This document shows positions 44,547 through 53,730 of a stretch of 64,000 nt of DNA, piece after piece. Both the position numbers and the translations under genes were made by a program. Origin of the DNA: Symbiodolus clandestinus (GTDB taxonomy: Bacteria > Pseudomonadota > Gammaproteobacteria > Enterobacterales > G038960095). Below the pieces are notes generated by a model. That model did not search any database and was not told the DNA's origin. It worked only from the letters and a program-made list of their open reading frames with translations. Location of the stretch: positions 1,426,001 through 1,490,000 of the forward strand of contig CP152425.1 of assembly GCA_038960095.1 (NCBI GenBank). The letters are read 5' to 3'. How positions within the stretch are numbered: the stretch's first letter is position 1; each line of letters starts with the position of its first letter.

Positions 44547-46515
44547 GCAACCTCTATTAACACTCCAGCAAGTCTCTCGATCCTTCACTGTCGGTGAACA
44601 AACGGTCAGCGTACTGGATAAAATTTCTTTTACGGTCAATGCCGGGGAAATGCTGGCGATTATGGGTGCCTCTGGATCGGGTAAATCCACCCTGATGAAT
44701 CTATTAGGCTGTCTGGATCGGCCAACGTCAGGTAGTTACCAAATAGCTGGCCAAGATACCGCAAAAGCCTCACCAGAACAGTTAGCCGCCTTGCGACGCG
44801 AACGTTTTGGTTTTATCTTTCAACGCTACCATCTGCTACCGCAGCTTACCGCCTGGCAGAACGTCGCTTTAGCCGCCTGCTATGCAGATGTTCCTGCCAG
44901 CGTTCGGCAACCGCAAGCGCAGACTCTGTTAACTCAGTTAGGGCTAGCCGATCGATTGCACTACCGGCCAGCAAAGCTATCGGGCGGCCAGCAGCAACGC
45001 GTTAGCATTGCTCGTGCTTTGATCAATGGGGGACAAATTATTTTAGCCGATGAGCCGACGGGGGCTTTAGATAGTCAATCCAGCGAACTGATTATGGCTA
45101 TCCTACATCAATTACACCAGCAGGGTCATACCATCATCATCGTGACTCATGATGCTAAAATTGCTGCGCAAACCCAGCGAGTGATCACCCTGCAAGATGG
45201 TCGGTTACGTGTTGATCAAACCAATATCCCAGAACGGTCGCTCAATACCCAGGAAACCTCCACGTTTCTTATCCAGCCGCCGCCCGCGGCGGCTTCCCGC
45301 TGGCTGGCTTGGGCTAACCACAGTTACGAGATGTTACGGATGGCCTGGCTGACCTTGATCACCCAGAAGTTGCGCAGCAGTTTAACGCTCCTCAGTCTGG
45401 TGATTGGTATTGCTTCCGTAGTCTCTAGTATTGCTGTCAGCCACGGGCTTAAAGAGAGCATGTTGAAAGATTTTCGTGATTTTGCCGCCAATAAAATGGA
45501 TATTGTCCCTGGAAAGCAGCGTGGTGACCAAACGTCCACACATCGCCGCTCTTTAACTCCACGTGATCTGCCGATTTTACAGCAACAACCGTTTATTAAA
45601 ACGCTCTCTCCAGTGATAACCGGCTACTCTACTTTGCGCAGTGGTCGTACCACCTTACAAGCTTCTGTCTATGGTGTTAATAGCAGCTATTTTACCATTG
45701 AAAATGTCAATCTACTTCAAGGGAGCTTATTAACTCCTGAACAGGTGGCCAATCAAGCGGCTGTTGTTGTTATCGATCGTGAACTTGAGCAGCAACTATT
45801 CCCTAAACAGCTTCCTGATCAATCATCCAATCTCGGAAAAATTTTACTAGTAGGGAACATTCCGCTACAAATCATCGGTATCACCGAAAAACCCTCATTT
45901 TTTGGCCAAAGCTTGGTGATTTGGATCCCCTACACCACGGCTACCGTAAAATTATTGAATCGTTCTCATTTCAGCTATATCGCTCTATTTATCCAGGAAA
46001 ATTACCATTCATTATCGGTGGAACAGGCGATTACTGAGTTGTTAACCCTACATCATGGTAAAAAAGATTTTTGGGTGGCCAATTTTGATCAACGACTAAA
46101 AATCCAACAAAATATATTTAAAAAATTACAGCGCTTTTTATTACTGGTGGCACTGGTCACCTTAGCAGTCGGGGGCCTAGGTATTATGAATATCCTGTTA
46201 GTCTCAGTCAGTGAGCGGGTTCGAGAAATCGGGATCCGCCTGGCCATTGGCGCCCGTCAACGGGATATTCAGCAACAATTCCTGCTCGAAGCAGTCGTCA
46301 TTTGCGCACTCGGGGGCTTAGGAGGCATCGTACTCTCTTTAATAATTATCACCCTGGTGCAGTGGCTTAACCCCACTTGGCCGATTACCTTAACGCCCAC
46401 AGTAATAGTGAGTGCCGTCACTGGTGCCCATGCTATTGGGCTAGCCGCTGGTTATTTACCAGCCCGACGAGCCTCCCAGTTAGATCCCGTTGCCGCTTTG
46501 ACCATTGAATCCTAA
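44536..46515 (+). CDS. macB: MacB-like ABC transporter (ATPase-permease fusion)
   Basis: The N-terminal ABC domain has Walker A GASGSGKSTL, signature LSGGQQQRVSIARAL and Walker B ILADEPTGALDS. One membrane segment (LTLLSLVIGIASVVSSIAV), a large periplasmic domain, and three C-terminal segments of the FtsX/MacB_PCD type follow (VSERVREIGIRLAIGARQRD, ending PARRASQLDPVAAL). Length is 659 (E. coli MacB 648). Four-segment topology with the fused ATPase distinguishes it from LolC/E. It forms an operon with macA; TolC is not in the window. Confidence 0.9.
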   Translation: MLTKQPLLTLQQVSRSFTVGEQTVSVLDKISFTVNAGEMLAIMGASGSGKSTLMNLLGCLDRPTSGSYQIAGQDTAKASPEQLAALRRERFGFIFQRYHLLPQLTAWQNVALAACYADVPASVRQPQAQTLLTQLGLADRLHYRPAKLSGGQQQRVSIARALINGGQIILADEPTGALDSQSSELIMAILHQLHQQGHTIIIVTHDAKIAAQTQRVITLQDGRLRVDQTNIPERSLNTQETSTFLIQPPPAAASRWLAWANHSYEMLRMAWLTLITQKLRSSLTLLSLVIGIASVVSSIAVSHGLKESMLKDFRDFAANKMDIVPGKQRGDQTSTHRRSLTPRDLPILQQQPFIKTLSPVITGYSTLRSGRTTLQASVYGVNSSYFTIENVNLLQGSLLTPEQVANQAAVVVIDRELEQQLFPKQLPDQSSNLGKILLVGNIPLQIIGITEKPSFFGQSLVIWIPYTTATVKLLNRSHFSYIALFIQENYHSLSVEQAITELLTLHHGKKDFWVANFDQRLKIQQNIFKKLQRFLLLVALVTLAVGGLGIMNILLVSVSERVREIGIRLAIGARQRDIQQQFLLEAVVICALGGLGGIVLSLIIITLVQWLNPTWPITLTPTVIVSAVTGAHAIGLAAGYLPARRASQLDPVAALTIES

Positions 46516-46528
46516 GCCTAACCTTACA

Positions 46529-46718
46529 TCTACCTACCTATTATGAAGCTTTGACATCAAGGCAGCAGGCTCGATTAGCGGTTTTAGATTATCTGGCTTA
46601 CTACAATACCCAACATCTGCATAGTCGTCTGGGCTATAGATCATCTAGACAACAAGAACAATATTTGTTGAGGAAGGTGGCTCAACCACCTGTCTATTTT
46701 TACTTGACCATTACATAG
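46529..46718 (+). pseudogene. IS3-like transposase C-terminal fragment
   Basis: A short frame reads YYEALTSRQQARLAVLDYLA, YYNTQHLHSRLGYRSSRQQE and QPPVYFYLTIT then TAG. This matches the C terminus of IS3-family OrfB proteins (the YYN..R.HS.LGY.SP block). It is not a copy of the IS3-family element at 60.6 kb, whose OrfB ends differently. The rest of the element is gone. Confidence 0.6.
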
Positions 46719-46733
46719 CCAGTGGCTCAATTC

Positions 46734-49526
46734 TTATAGCCTCGGATCAGCTGATAATTCAGGCTGATTCAACGACTCAGGAGCCGTCGGTGTTTGGTTA
46801 GACAAGGCAGTGATTTCCTCAGGGAAACTATTGCAAGCCTGTTCAAGGTTCCCCGTTGTAGCAGGTGGCTGTAAATGCAGAGGTTCATCATTAGGAATTA
46901 ACATTTCTTTGGAGATCTGTGTTTTTTCAGCAAAAGTTAATAAGGTTTTTACTACAGCGCAGTGGTTATTTTCTGCTGCGATTCTTAAAGCTGTAAATCC
47001 CTGACAATTTCGCTGTTGCAACATCACATCAGTAATATTATGCTGTTCAGCAGTCTCTAACAGGATAGTGACGATTTTCTGGTTGCTAAACTCTACCGCT
47101 GTTATTAAAGGACTATCGCCATAGTCGCTGGACCCTAATAAAATTTCTTTGGCTATTTGTGTTTTTTCAGCAAAATTTAATAAGGTTTTTACTACAGCGC
47201 AGTGGTTCTTTTCTATTGCAAATCTTAAAGCTGTAAATCCCTGATGGTTTCGCTGTTGTAACACCACATCAGTAATATTATACTGTTCAGCATAGTCTAA
47301 TAAAATTCCTACAATTTCACAGTAGCCATTATAAGATGCTAGCATTAAGGGAGCAACACCACTTATATTTACTTGCTGTAAAATTTCTTTAGCTATTCCT
47401 TGTTGTTTAGCATGGTTTAATACAGTATTAACTATCTGTAGGTTGCCAGAGATTACTGCCTTTATTAAAGTACTATCGTTATTTCTATGTCCTAGTAAAA
47501 TTTCTTTGAGTATTTGTGATTTTACGGCATACTCCAGCAGAGTATTTACTACCTTAAGATGGTTTCTTTCAGCCGCATATTTTAAAGCTGTTACACTTTT
47601 CTGAGCACATTGCTTTAATATCACATCAGTTATATCATATTTTTTAGCATAAACCAACAAAATTTCTACGATTTCATCGTACCCTTCGTGAGCTGCTACC
47701 AACAAGGGAGTAACACCACTTTCATTTGATTGTTGTAAAACTTCCTTAATAATCCCTTGTTGTTCAGCAGTCTCTAACAGGATAGTGACGATTTTCTGGT
47801 TGCCAAACTGTATCGCTGTTATTAAAGGACTATCGCCACAGTCTCTAGATCCTAATAAAATTTCTTTGGCTATTTGTGCTTTTTCAGCATACTTTAGTAG
47901 AGTATTTGTTATCTCAATATTATTATTCTCAGCCACAATATGCAAAGCTGATATCCTATTTTTTTTACCATACTGTTGTAGTACTAAATTAATAACTCCT
48001 TGTTGTTGAGCAAGAGCTAACAAGCTCTTTACAATTTCATGATACCCTCTGTCAACTGCTATTAATAAAGGAGTAGCACCTTTTTCATTTACTTGCTGTA
48101 AAATTTCCTTAGCCACTCCTTGTTGTTCAGCGTCATCTAATAAAATCTTAACAATCTGTAATTTACCCAAGTCTACAGCATTTATTAAAGGAGTATCGAT
48201 ATAGTCGCTAGATTTTAGCAAAATTGTTTTGTATATTTGTGTTTTTTTAGCATATTTTAGTAGAGTACTTACCACCTCAGGATGACAATTTTTAATTGCC
48301 ACACTAAGGGCATGAAGACCATCATTATTTATTTGTTCTAAAACAGTTTTTAGATCACCAACCTGCTGGTTAGTATCATAGTAGTTTAATAATAGTTCTA
48401 CGAGGGTAACGTGGCCTCTTTTAGCGGCCATGATTAACAAGGTTTCTCCAAAGGGCAAGGATTTTCGTTGTGTTATTTCTTGGATATTGTCTGCTGTTTC
48501 CAATTGTAACCACGATGCTACCAATGCATACTGTCCTGCCTTAATAGCGCCCCTTAGAAAGAGATAGGTGTCCGTTGAAAAATAAGAAGTTACTGTTGTT
48601 TCATCCCCATCCGCCATAGCTAGAAAGCCTCTCTCTTGCAGATTCTTTATGACCAGTGGCTTTAGTTTATTAACAATTTCCTGTCTGGGTTTTAATTTGC
48701 AAAATTTGTCAGTTGTTTCTATGCTATCAATAAAATCATAAGCATCGAGAGAGGAACCGCTGAACGCTTTCTCGATATTTTTTATTGACTCGCCAATTTT
48801 TATATCATAATCATCTAAGGAAAGTTCTTTTTTAAAAAATTCTTCTAAATTTTCAAGAAAAAAATCAACTAATTGATCAATAAAATAATCGGCGGTCAAC
48901 TTAATGGATAAGTATATTTTTGCTTCTTCTCTAAAATCAATCAAAACGGCATCTGGAATTGTTTCGTCTGGTGATAATTCATGGTCGCGGATTCTTAATC
49001 CAAAATCTTCTTGCAGATAATTAATTAATTTAGAAACCCAATGCGTTTCGTTGCCATATGGTACGAATTCTGGTTGGATAAATTCTAGGAGGAATTGTTC
49101 TATACACCACTCTTTTTTCCTTAGGATAAAGTCATCCTGACTAAAGTTAGGAATTTCAATTAGGTCTAAAAAACCTTGGACGTTTGTCATAATTCCATTA
49201 GGGCAAACCTCAAGGCTTTTAGCAAGCTGGTCTAGTACAGATTGATACTGAATAGAACTAAACTTATTATGAATGAATGCATGCATCAAATGCGCCAACT
49301 GCTTTTTGGCGGAGGGGAAACCAGAACCGTCTGAGAGTCTGTCCCAGGCAACCACAACTTCCTTCAGTGGGATCTGCTGCTCGTCTGACTGCTTAGAGAT
49401 GAATTGTTTGAATTGAGAGAGGATATTTTCATATTCACCTGGTTCAATGCTCGTACGGCCTTCTACGATTTTACTGGCAGCAGAATCTACTTCTTTATAA
49501 AATTTTGGCGTCAATACTAAGTGCAT
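46734..49526 (-). CDS. large ankyrin-repeat protein (about 930 aa)
   Basis: The N-terminal 310 residues are helical, with no recognised domain. From about residue 310 to 895 there are some 16 ankyrin-type repeats of about 34-36 residues with cores such as SPLITAIQFGNQKIVTILLE, TPLLVAAHEGYDEIVEILL, TALKYAAERNHLKVVNTLLE and TALRIAAENNHCAVVKTLL. The linkers are longer than usual (KTQIAKEILLG, QGIIKEVLQQ). The last repeats are near duplicates. The C-terminal tail is Pro/Ser/Glu-rich. No signal peptide. The ATG at 49526 has AAAGG upstream; a GTG at 49529 is adjacent. Likely a protein-binding, possibly host-directed scaffold. Confidence 0.8.
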   Translation of the reverse strand: MHLVLTPKFYKEVDSAASKIVEGRTSIEPGEYENILSQFKQFISKQSDEQQIPLKEVVVAWDRLSDGSGFPSAKKQLAHLMHAFIHNKFSSIQYQSVLDQLAKSLEVCPNGIMTNVQGFLDLIEIPNFSQDDFILRKKEWCIEQFLLEFIQPEFVPYGNETHWVSKLINYLQEDFGLRIRDHELSPDETIPDAVLIDFREEAKIYLSIKLTADYFIDQLVDFFLENLEEFFKKELSLDDYDIKIGESIKNIEKAFSGSSLDAYDFIDSIETTDKFCKLKPRQEIVNKLKPLVIKNLQERGFLAMADGDETTVTSYFSTDTYLFLRGAIKAGQYALVASWLQLETADNIQEITQRKSLPFGETLLIMAAKRGHVTLVELLLNYYDTNQQVGDLKTVLEQINNDGLHALSVAIKNCHPEVVSTLLKYAKKTQIYKTILLKSSDYIDTPLINAVDLGKLQIVKILLDDAEQQGVAKEILQQVNEKGATPLLIAVDRGYHEIVKSLLALAQQQGVINLVLQQYGKKNRISALHIVAENNNIEITNTLLKYAEKAQIAKEILLGSRDCGDSPLITAIQFGNQKIVTILLETAEQQGIIKEVLQQSNESGVTPLLVAAHEGYDEIVEILLVYAKKYDITDVILKQCAQKSVTALKYAAERNHLKVVNTLLEYAVKSQILKEILLGHRNNDSTLIKAVISGNLQIVNTVLNHAKQQGIAKEILQQVNISGVAPLMLASYNGYCEIVGILLDYAEQYNITDVVLQQRNHQGFTALRFAIEKNHCAVVKTLLNFAEKTQIAKEILLGSSDYGDSPLITAVEFSNQKIVTILLETAEQHNITDVMLQQRNCQGFTALRIAAENNHCAVVKTLLTFAEKTQISKEMLIPNDEPLHLQPPATTGNLEQACNSFPEEITALSNQTPTAPESLNQPELSADPRL

Positions 49527-49529
49527 CAC

Positions 49530-49984
49530 TTAACCTTTCCTGATATTATAAGAGTAAGCTGTCTTTACTCAAGGGTTGATATAAAATTAATTCACTAGGC
49601 GGTTTTCACTGTAGGCCTAGTAAAGCTCATAACTGCGGAAACGGTCACCTGACTTTTACTACTAAGCTATCTTAACCTGCTTTTTCCCTGGTTAATAACT
49701 ATAGTTGGTTTTTTTGGCATCAAACAATAAGCAATTAAGCAACAATGCCCCCAGCAGAATGTAACTAGTTGATTTAAGATGTAAAATAAAAAACCCCTAA
49801 ACAAATGGTATTACTATTATGCTGTTCCAGACTATATTTCAAGTTTATCAAACGGGTAGTACGGATAGCTGCGAGCCGTTTTTAGGCCGATGATGCTTTC
49901 TAGCCTTGTAGATTGCCTCTCTAAAACAGTTTCTTATTCCGAACTGAGGTCCATGAGTAAGCGGGTATCTCAAGCCCTAGCGGA
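49530..49984. other. intergenic region between the ankyrin gene and recR
   Basis: About 450 bases that should contain the ankyrin gene's promoter. I see no gene, RNA or clear transposon piece in it. Confidence 0.35.
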
Positions 49985-50584
49985 CTAAAAATGCTGACGC
50001 CCAATCAGTGCATGGGATAGCGTCATTCCATCGACTAATTCTAATTCGCCACCGACTGGCACACCATGCGCAATGCGACTGATGATGATTTGATAGTGGC
50101 GAGCCATATCAGCAATGTAATGGGCGGTGGCTTCTCCCTCGACGGTGGGATTGGTGGCTAAAATCAGCTCCTGCAGTGGCTCCGTTTGTAAGCAATCCGC
50201 TAACTGCTCTAAACCTATCTCTTTAGGACCGATACCATCCAAGGGTGATAACCGTCCCATCAGCACAAAATAGCGGCCGGAATATTGGCCCGTCTGTTCA
50301 ATGGCTTGAATATCGGCCGCACTTTCTACAACACATAACTGCTGGCTCTGTTGACGCAACGGATCCAGACAGAGTTGGCACAAGGGCTGCTCAGTAAAGG
50401 TGCGGCAACGCTGACAGTGGCCAATTTCACTCATCGCACTGACCAATCGTTGTGCTAATCGCTGACCACCCTGCCGATCACGTTGCAATAGATGAAAAGC
50501 CATGCGCTGAGCTGATTTGGCCCCTACACCGGGTAAGCAACGAAAAGCTTGAATTAACTGCTCTAATAATGGACTTAAGCTCAT
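49985..50584 (-). CDS. recR: recombination mediator RecR
   Basis: RecR acts with RecO (and RecF) to load RecA at gaps. It has an N-terminal helix-hairpin-helix (FRCLPGVGAKSAQRMAFHLL), a four-cysteine zinc finger (CQRC...CQLC) and a Toprim domain (VVESAADIQAIEQTGQYSGR, ATNPTVEGEATAHYIA). The ATG at 50584 fits the family start (199 aa; E. coli 201); the frame runs 15 bases further. It follows dnaX by 62 bases; ybaB, which lies between them in E. coli, is absent. Confidence 0.95.
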   Translation of the reverse strand: MSLSPLLEQLIQAFRCLPGVGAKSAQRMAFHLLQRDRQGGQRLAQRLVSAMSEIGHCQRCRTFTEQPLCQLCLDPLRQQSQQLCVVESAADIQAIEQTGQYSGRYFVLMGRLSPLDGIGPKEIGLEQLADCLQTEPLQELILATNPTVEGEATAHYIADMARHYQIIISRIAHGVPVGGELELVDGMTLSHALIGRQHF

Positions 50585-50645
50585 TGCTTCTCTATTCAAT
50601 AATGGATTAAGCGATATTTGCTATCGCGAAGGTTAAAATCGTTCT

Positions 50646-52592
50646 CTACTCATCGGTAGGTTGAATCGTTGTCTCATCAATCTCAGCCGCAAAATCGCGT
50701 TGAAAACGCTGTAGGTGCTCGTCGGCTTGTAATGCTTGCTGAGCCTGTTGTTTTTTCTCCTCGGCAATCCGTTGTCGCCACTCCCAAGGGGTCAATTGTG
50801 CCAGCTCATCACAGGCTTGTAGCGTGACGGTGACTACTTCTCCCTTGACAGCGCTCAGTGCTTTAGCCAACTGCTCTTCAGCACCTGGGTAGTTTAGGTG
50901 GCGCTGAGCAACTTGAAAATAGAGCTGAAATTCATTAGGCGTCGGCTGTTCGCAGATACAGTGTAGCACTAATTGCTCTAGCCGTTTGGGCAAGGGTAAG
51001 CTGGCAATCTCTGCACTCCAACTATCCTGCTTGGCAGCGGAAACTGCCAAGCGTGATGATAATTGCTGATTAGTCATCGGAGATGAGGGAGTCACTGGGT
51101 TCGGTGCGCTAACAACCGCGGCTTTAGCAGGCAAATCTGAAGCGGGTTCAGCTTTAACTGGTTGGCTGCGCGTCGGCGAACTCAGGGATGACGATTTGCT
51201 TGAAGATCGCTGTTGCTGGCGCCGCACTTGCAGCTGCTGATGGATAGCCATTAATTGCTCGGTTTGATTCAATGGCGAATGCTCAGGTGTATCAACCACT
51301 TTGGCTGCAATAAGATCACCCGCTGGCTTCGATTGTTCAGTCAATTGAGCAGCCGCTGCCTCTTTAGGTTTAGTGCTTGGCGCAGTGGTTTTTTCTGTGG
51401 AAGCATTTGGTATCGTTAACTGAGGTTTAGCCTTTGCAGCATCTGTAACCCCCCCATCTACCTGAGAGGTCTGCTCTTGTGCTGAATGCGATGGTATCAA
51501 GCCATTTTGGGGATAGAAGGCAATCGCCCGCAGCAGCGTCATCTCGACGCCCATTCGTGGGCTGGGAGCTAATGCCAGCTCTTTACGTCCTATCAGCAGT
51601 GTCTGATAATAGAGTTGAAGATCCATGGGATCAATCAATTGCGCTAATGCTCTGATCCGCTGTCCTAGGTGATCGATTTCACCGGGAGTATCCCGTGGTA
51701 ACCACTGCTGTAAAGCTATTTGATGCAATATTGACGCCATCGCTGCCAATAGCGGATCGGCCGCAATACCTTGCTCCAATAATTGCTCAACTTTCTGCAG
51801 TAAGGCAGCCGAGTCTGCTCGCTGCAGAGCTTCTACCAAAACTAATGCTTGCTGGGTATCTAAGGTACCTAACAGCTGGTTAACTGCTGTTGTTAATAAA
51901 TGCCCAGCCCCAAGAGCCAGTGCTTGATCCATCAGTGTTAGAGCGTCCCGCAAGCTACCCTGGGCCGCCTCTGCCAATAACCGCAAGGCGGGGCGTTCAG
52001 TCTCAATTTTTTCCGCCTGTGCAATCCTTTGCAGCTGTTCTTCAATTTTTTCTACACTTAACAGCGGGAGATGAAGCTGTAAGCAGCGTGATAACAAAGT
52101 GGCCGGCAACTTTTGCGGATCAGTGGTGGCTAGTAGAAATTTAACGTGAGGCGGTGGCTCTTCAAGCGTTTTAAGCAGAGCATTGAAGCTATGCCGGGAA
52201 AGCATGTGCACTTCGTCAATCAGATAAATTTTAAAACGCCCGGCTACCGGAGCATAATGGACATTATCCAATAGCTCCCGTGTATCCTCTACCGTCGTCC
52301 GAGAAGCAGCATCAATCTCTAGGAGGTCAACAAACCGACCCTGCTCAATCTCTTGACAAGGCCCGCACTGCCGACAAGGGGTGGCAGTGATCCCAGTCGC
52401 ACAGTTTAATCCTTTTGCCAGTAGGCGAGCTAAGGTGGTTTTCCCTACCCCACGGCTGCCAGAAAATAGATAGGCATGATGTAAACGGTTATGGGTACAG
52501 CTGTATGAGAGAACGGCTAAAGCATGGGCTTGCCCAACCACATCGGCATAACACTGAGGTCGCCACTTACGGGCCAATACTTGGTAGCTCAT
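50646..52592 (-). CDS. dnaX: DNA polymerase III subunit tau/gamma
   Basis: DnaX is the clamp-loader ATPase and organiser of the replisome. The AAA+ domain has Walker A FSGSRGVGKTTLARLLAKG, a four-Cys zinc module (CATGITATPCRQCGPC) and YLIDEVHMLSRHSFNALLKT with LEEPP and the SRC sensor (TLLSRCLQLHL). A long Pro/Ser/Lys-rich linker (about residues 375-510) precedes the tau C-terminal domain. Length is 648 (E. coli tau 643). By eye I found no A-AAA-AAG slippery heptamer in the right frame, so the E. coli route to gamma is not obvious. Confidence 0.96.
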   Translation of the reverse strand: MSYQVLARKWRPQCYADVVGQAHALAVLSYSCTHNRLHHAYLFSGSRGVGKTTLARLLAKGLNCATGITATPCRQCGPCQEIEQGRFVDLLEIDAASRTTVEDTRELLDNVHYAPVAGRFKIYLIDEVHMLSRHSFNALLKTLEEPPPHVKFLLATTDPQKLPATLLSRCLQLHLPLLSVEKIEEQLQRIAQAEKIETERPALRLLAEAAQGSLRDALTLMDQALALGAGHLLTTAVNQLLGTLDTQQALVLVEALQRADSAALLQKVEQLLEQGIAADPLLAAMASILHQIALQQWLPRDTPGEIDHLGQRIRALAQLIDPMDLQLYYQTLLIGRKELALAPSPRMGVEMTLLRAIAFYPQNGLIPSHSAQEQTSQVDGGVTDAAKAKPQLTIPNASTEKTTAPSTKPKEAAAAQLTEQSKPAGDLIAAKVVDTPEHSPLNQTEQLMAIHQQLQVRRQQQRSSSKSSSLSSPTRSQPVKAEPASDLPAKAAVVSAPNPVTPSSPMTNQQLSSRLAVSAAKQDSWSAEIASLPLPKRLEQLVLHCICEQPTPNEFQLYFQVAQRHLNYPGAEEQLAKALSAVKGEVVTVTLQACDELAQLTPWEWRQRIAEEKKQQAQQALQADEHLQRFQRDFAAEIDETTIQPTDE

Positions 52593-52628
52593 TTTAACTC
52601 AATACCTGGCCTGCCACGCAAAAGTCTA

Positions 52629-53099
52629 TTAGGCTAATTTGGATGTAAAGACTTTAGAAGAGGCTTGTGAAGACTCACTGTTTTGGCAATCGGCTTTGGT
52701 GCAGTGACCATAGAGATAGAGACTGTGGTTAGTCAAGCAAATGTCATGCTGTTTAGCAATATCAAATTGCCGCTGCTTAATTAACTCATCTTGAAATTCC
52801 ATCACCCTACCACAACTTAAACAAATCAAGTGATCATGATGTTGCTGCTGCGCCAGCTCGAAAACTGATTTACCATTCTCAAAGTTATGGCGGGTCACAA
52901 TTCCAGCAGCATCAAATTGGCTTAGCACACGATATACGGTTGCCAAGGCAATCTCTTCACCCATACTCAATAATTTTTTATAGAGATCTTCTGCACTGAC
53001 ATGGTGGTATTCTGGAAGTCGTAAAATATCGAGGATCTTAAGCCGAGGAGAGGTAATCTTTAATCCCGCCTGTTTTAAAGCTTGGTTATTGGTAGTCAT
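52629..53099 (-). CDS. fur: ferric uptake regulator Fur
   Basis: Fur represses iron-uptake genes when bound to Fe2+. The winged-helix N terminus (LKITSPRLKILDILRLPEYH) is followed by DLYKKLLSMGEEIALATVYR, then the metal sites HHDHLICLSCGRVMEF (with the CxxC) and the second Cys pair near KADC, plus NHSLYLYGHC as in E. coli. Length is 156 (E. coli 148). It is 4 bases downstream of fldA in one transcription unit, the E. coli arrangement minus a leader peptide. Confidence 0.96.
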   Translation of the reverse strand: MTTNNQALKQAGLKITSPRLKILDILRLPEYHHVSAEDLYKKLLSMGEEIALATVYRVLSQFDAAGIVTRHNFENGKSVFELAQQQHHDHLICLSCGRVMEFQDELIKQRQFDIAKQHDICLTNHSLYLYGHCTKADCQNSESSQASSKVFTSKLA

Positions 53100-53103
53100 A
53101 CCT

Positions 53104-53652
53104 TTACCTTCCTGAGGTCTCCTGATTTATCGACAGATAGGAGCTTTCCTGGCAGATTTGCGCTATCCAAGTCTCTACCCGCTGTTCCGTAAGCTCCGGC
53201 TGACGATCTTCATCCAAGGCTAAGCCGATAAAATGATGTTCATCAATCAATGCTTTTGAGGCTTCAAAATGATAACCGGCCGTTGGCCAATATCCGATGA
53301 GGTGGGCTCCCTGAGCTTTTACAATCGCTCCTAAGGTCCCCATGGCATCGCAAAAGTAGTCGGCATAATCCTCTTGGTCGCCATAACCAAATAAAGCGAC
53401 TTCTCGGTTATTCAAGTCCAAGGTTTTCAGGATAGCAAAAAAATCATCCCAATCACATTGAGCCTCTCCGTAGTACCAGGTCGGGATCCCGAAAATCAGT
53501 AGTGAGCAGCGCTCAATATCAGCTGCGTGACTAACGGCAATATCTTGTACCGTACAGTTGAGTTTTCTTTCCGTTAGTTGTTGTTCAATGCTTTTAGCGA
53601 TTTGCTCCGTATTGCCGGTATCGCTGCCAAAGAAAATACCAATTGCCGTCAT
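53104..53652 (-). CDS. fldA: flavodoxin FldA
   Basis: FldA is an FMN electron carrier for enzymes such as the radical-SAM enzymes of biotin, methionine and isoprenoid synthesis. The FMN phosphate loop is FGSDTGNTEQIA at residues 8-19; IPTWYYGEAQCDWDDF and FGYGDQEDYADYFCDAMGTL are the other conserved FMN and structural loops of long-chain flavodoxins. Length is 182 (E. coli 176). The gene precedes fur. Confidence 0.96.
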   Translation of the reverse strand: MTAIGIFFGSDTGNTEQIAKSIEQQLTERKLNCTVQDIAVSHAADIERCSLLIFGIPTWYYGEAQCDWDDFFAILKTLDLNNREVALFGYGDQEDYADYFCDAMGTLGAIVKAQGAHLIGYWPTAGYHFEASKALIDEHHFIGLALDEDRQPELTEQRVETWIAQICQESSYLSINQETSGR

Positions 53653-53730
53653 ATGAATACCTAAAACGTACCCTCTACGTTACATGCTACCACTTTCTAT
53701 TCTACGGTGCAGCCCTATCTTAGTGGATAG

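Noticed and set aside
47785..48009. Plus-strand frames inside the large ankyrin gene
   Set aside because: They are antisense echoes of the ankyrin repeats.
46734..49526. CRISPR-like or tandem DNA array in the ankyrin gene
   Set aside because: The periodicity is about 100-210 bases, diverged and coding, as expected for ankyrin repeats; no uniform repeats with unique spacers.
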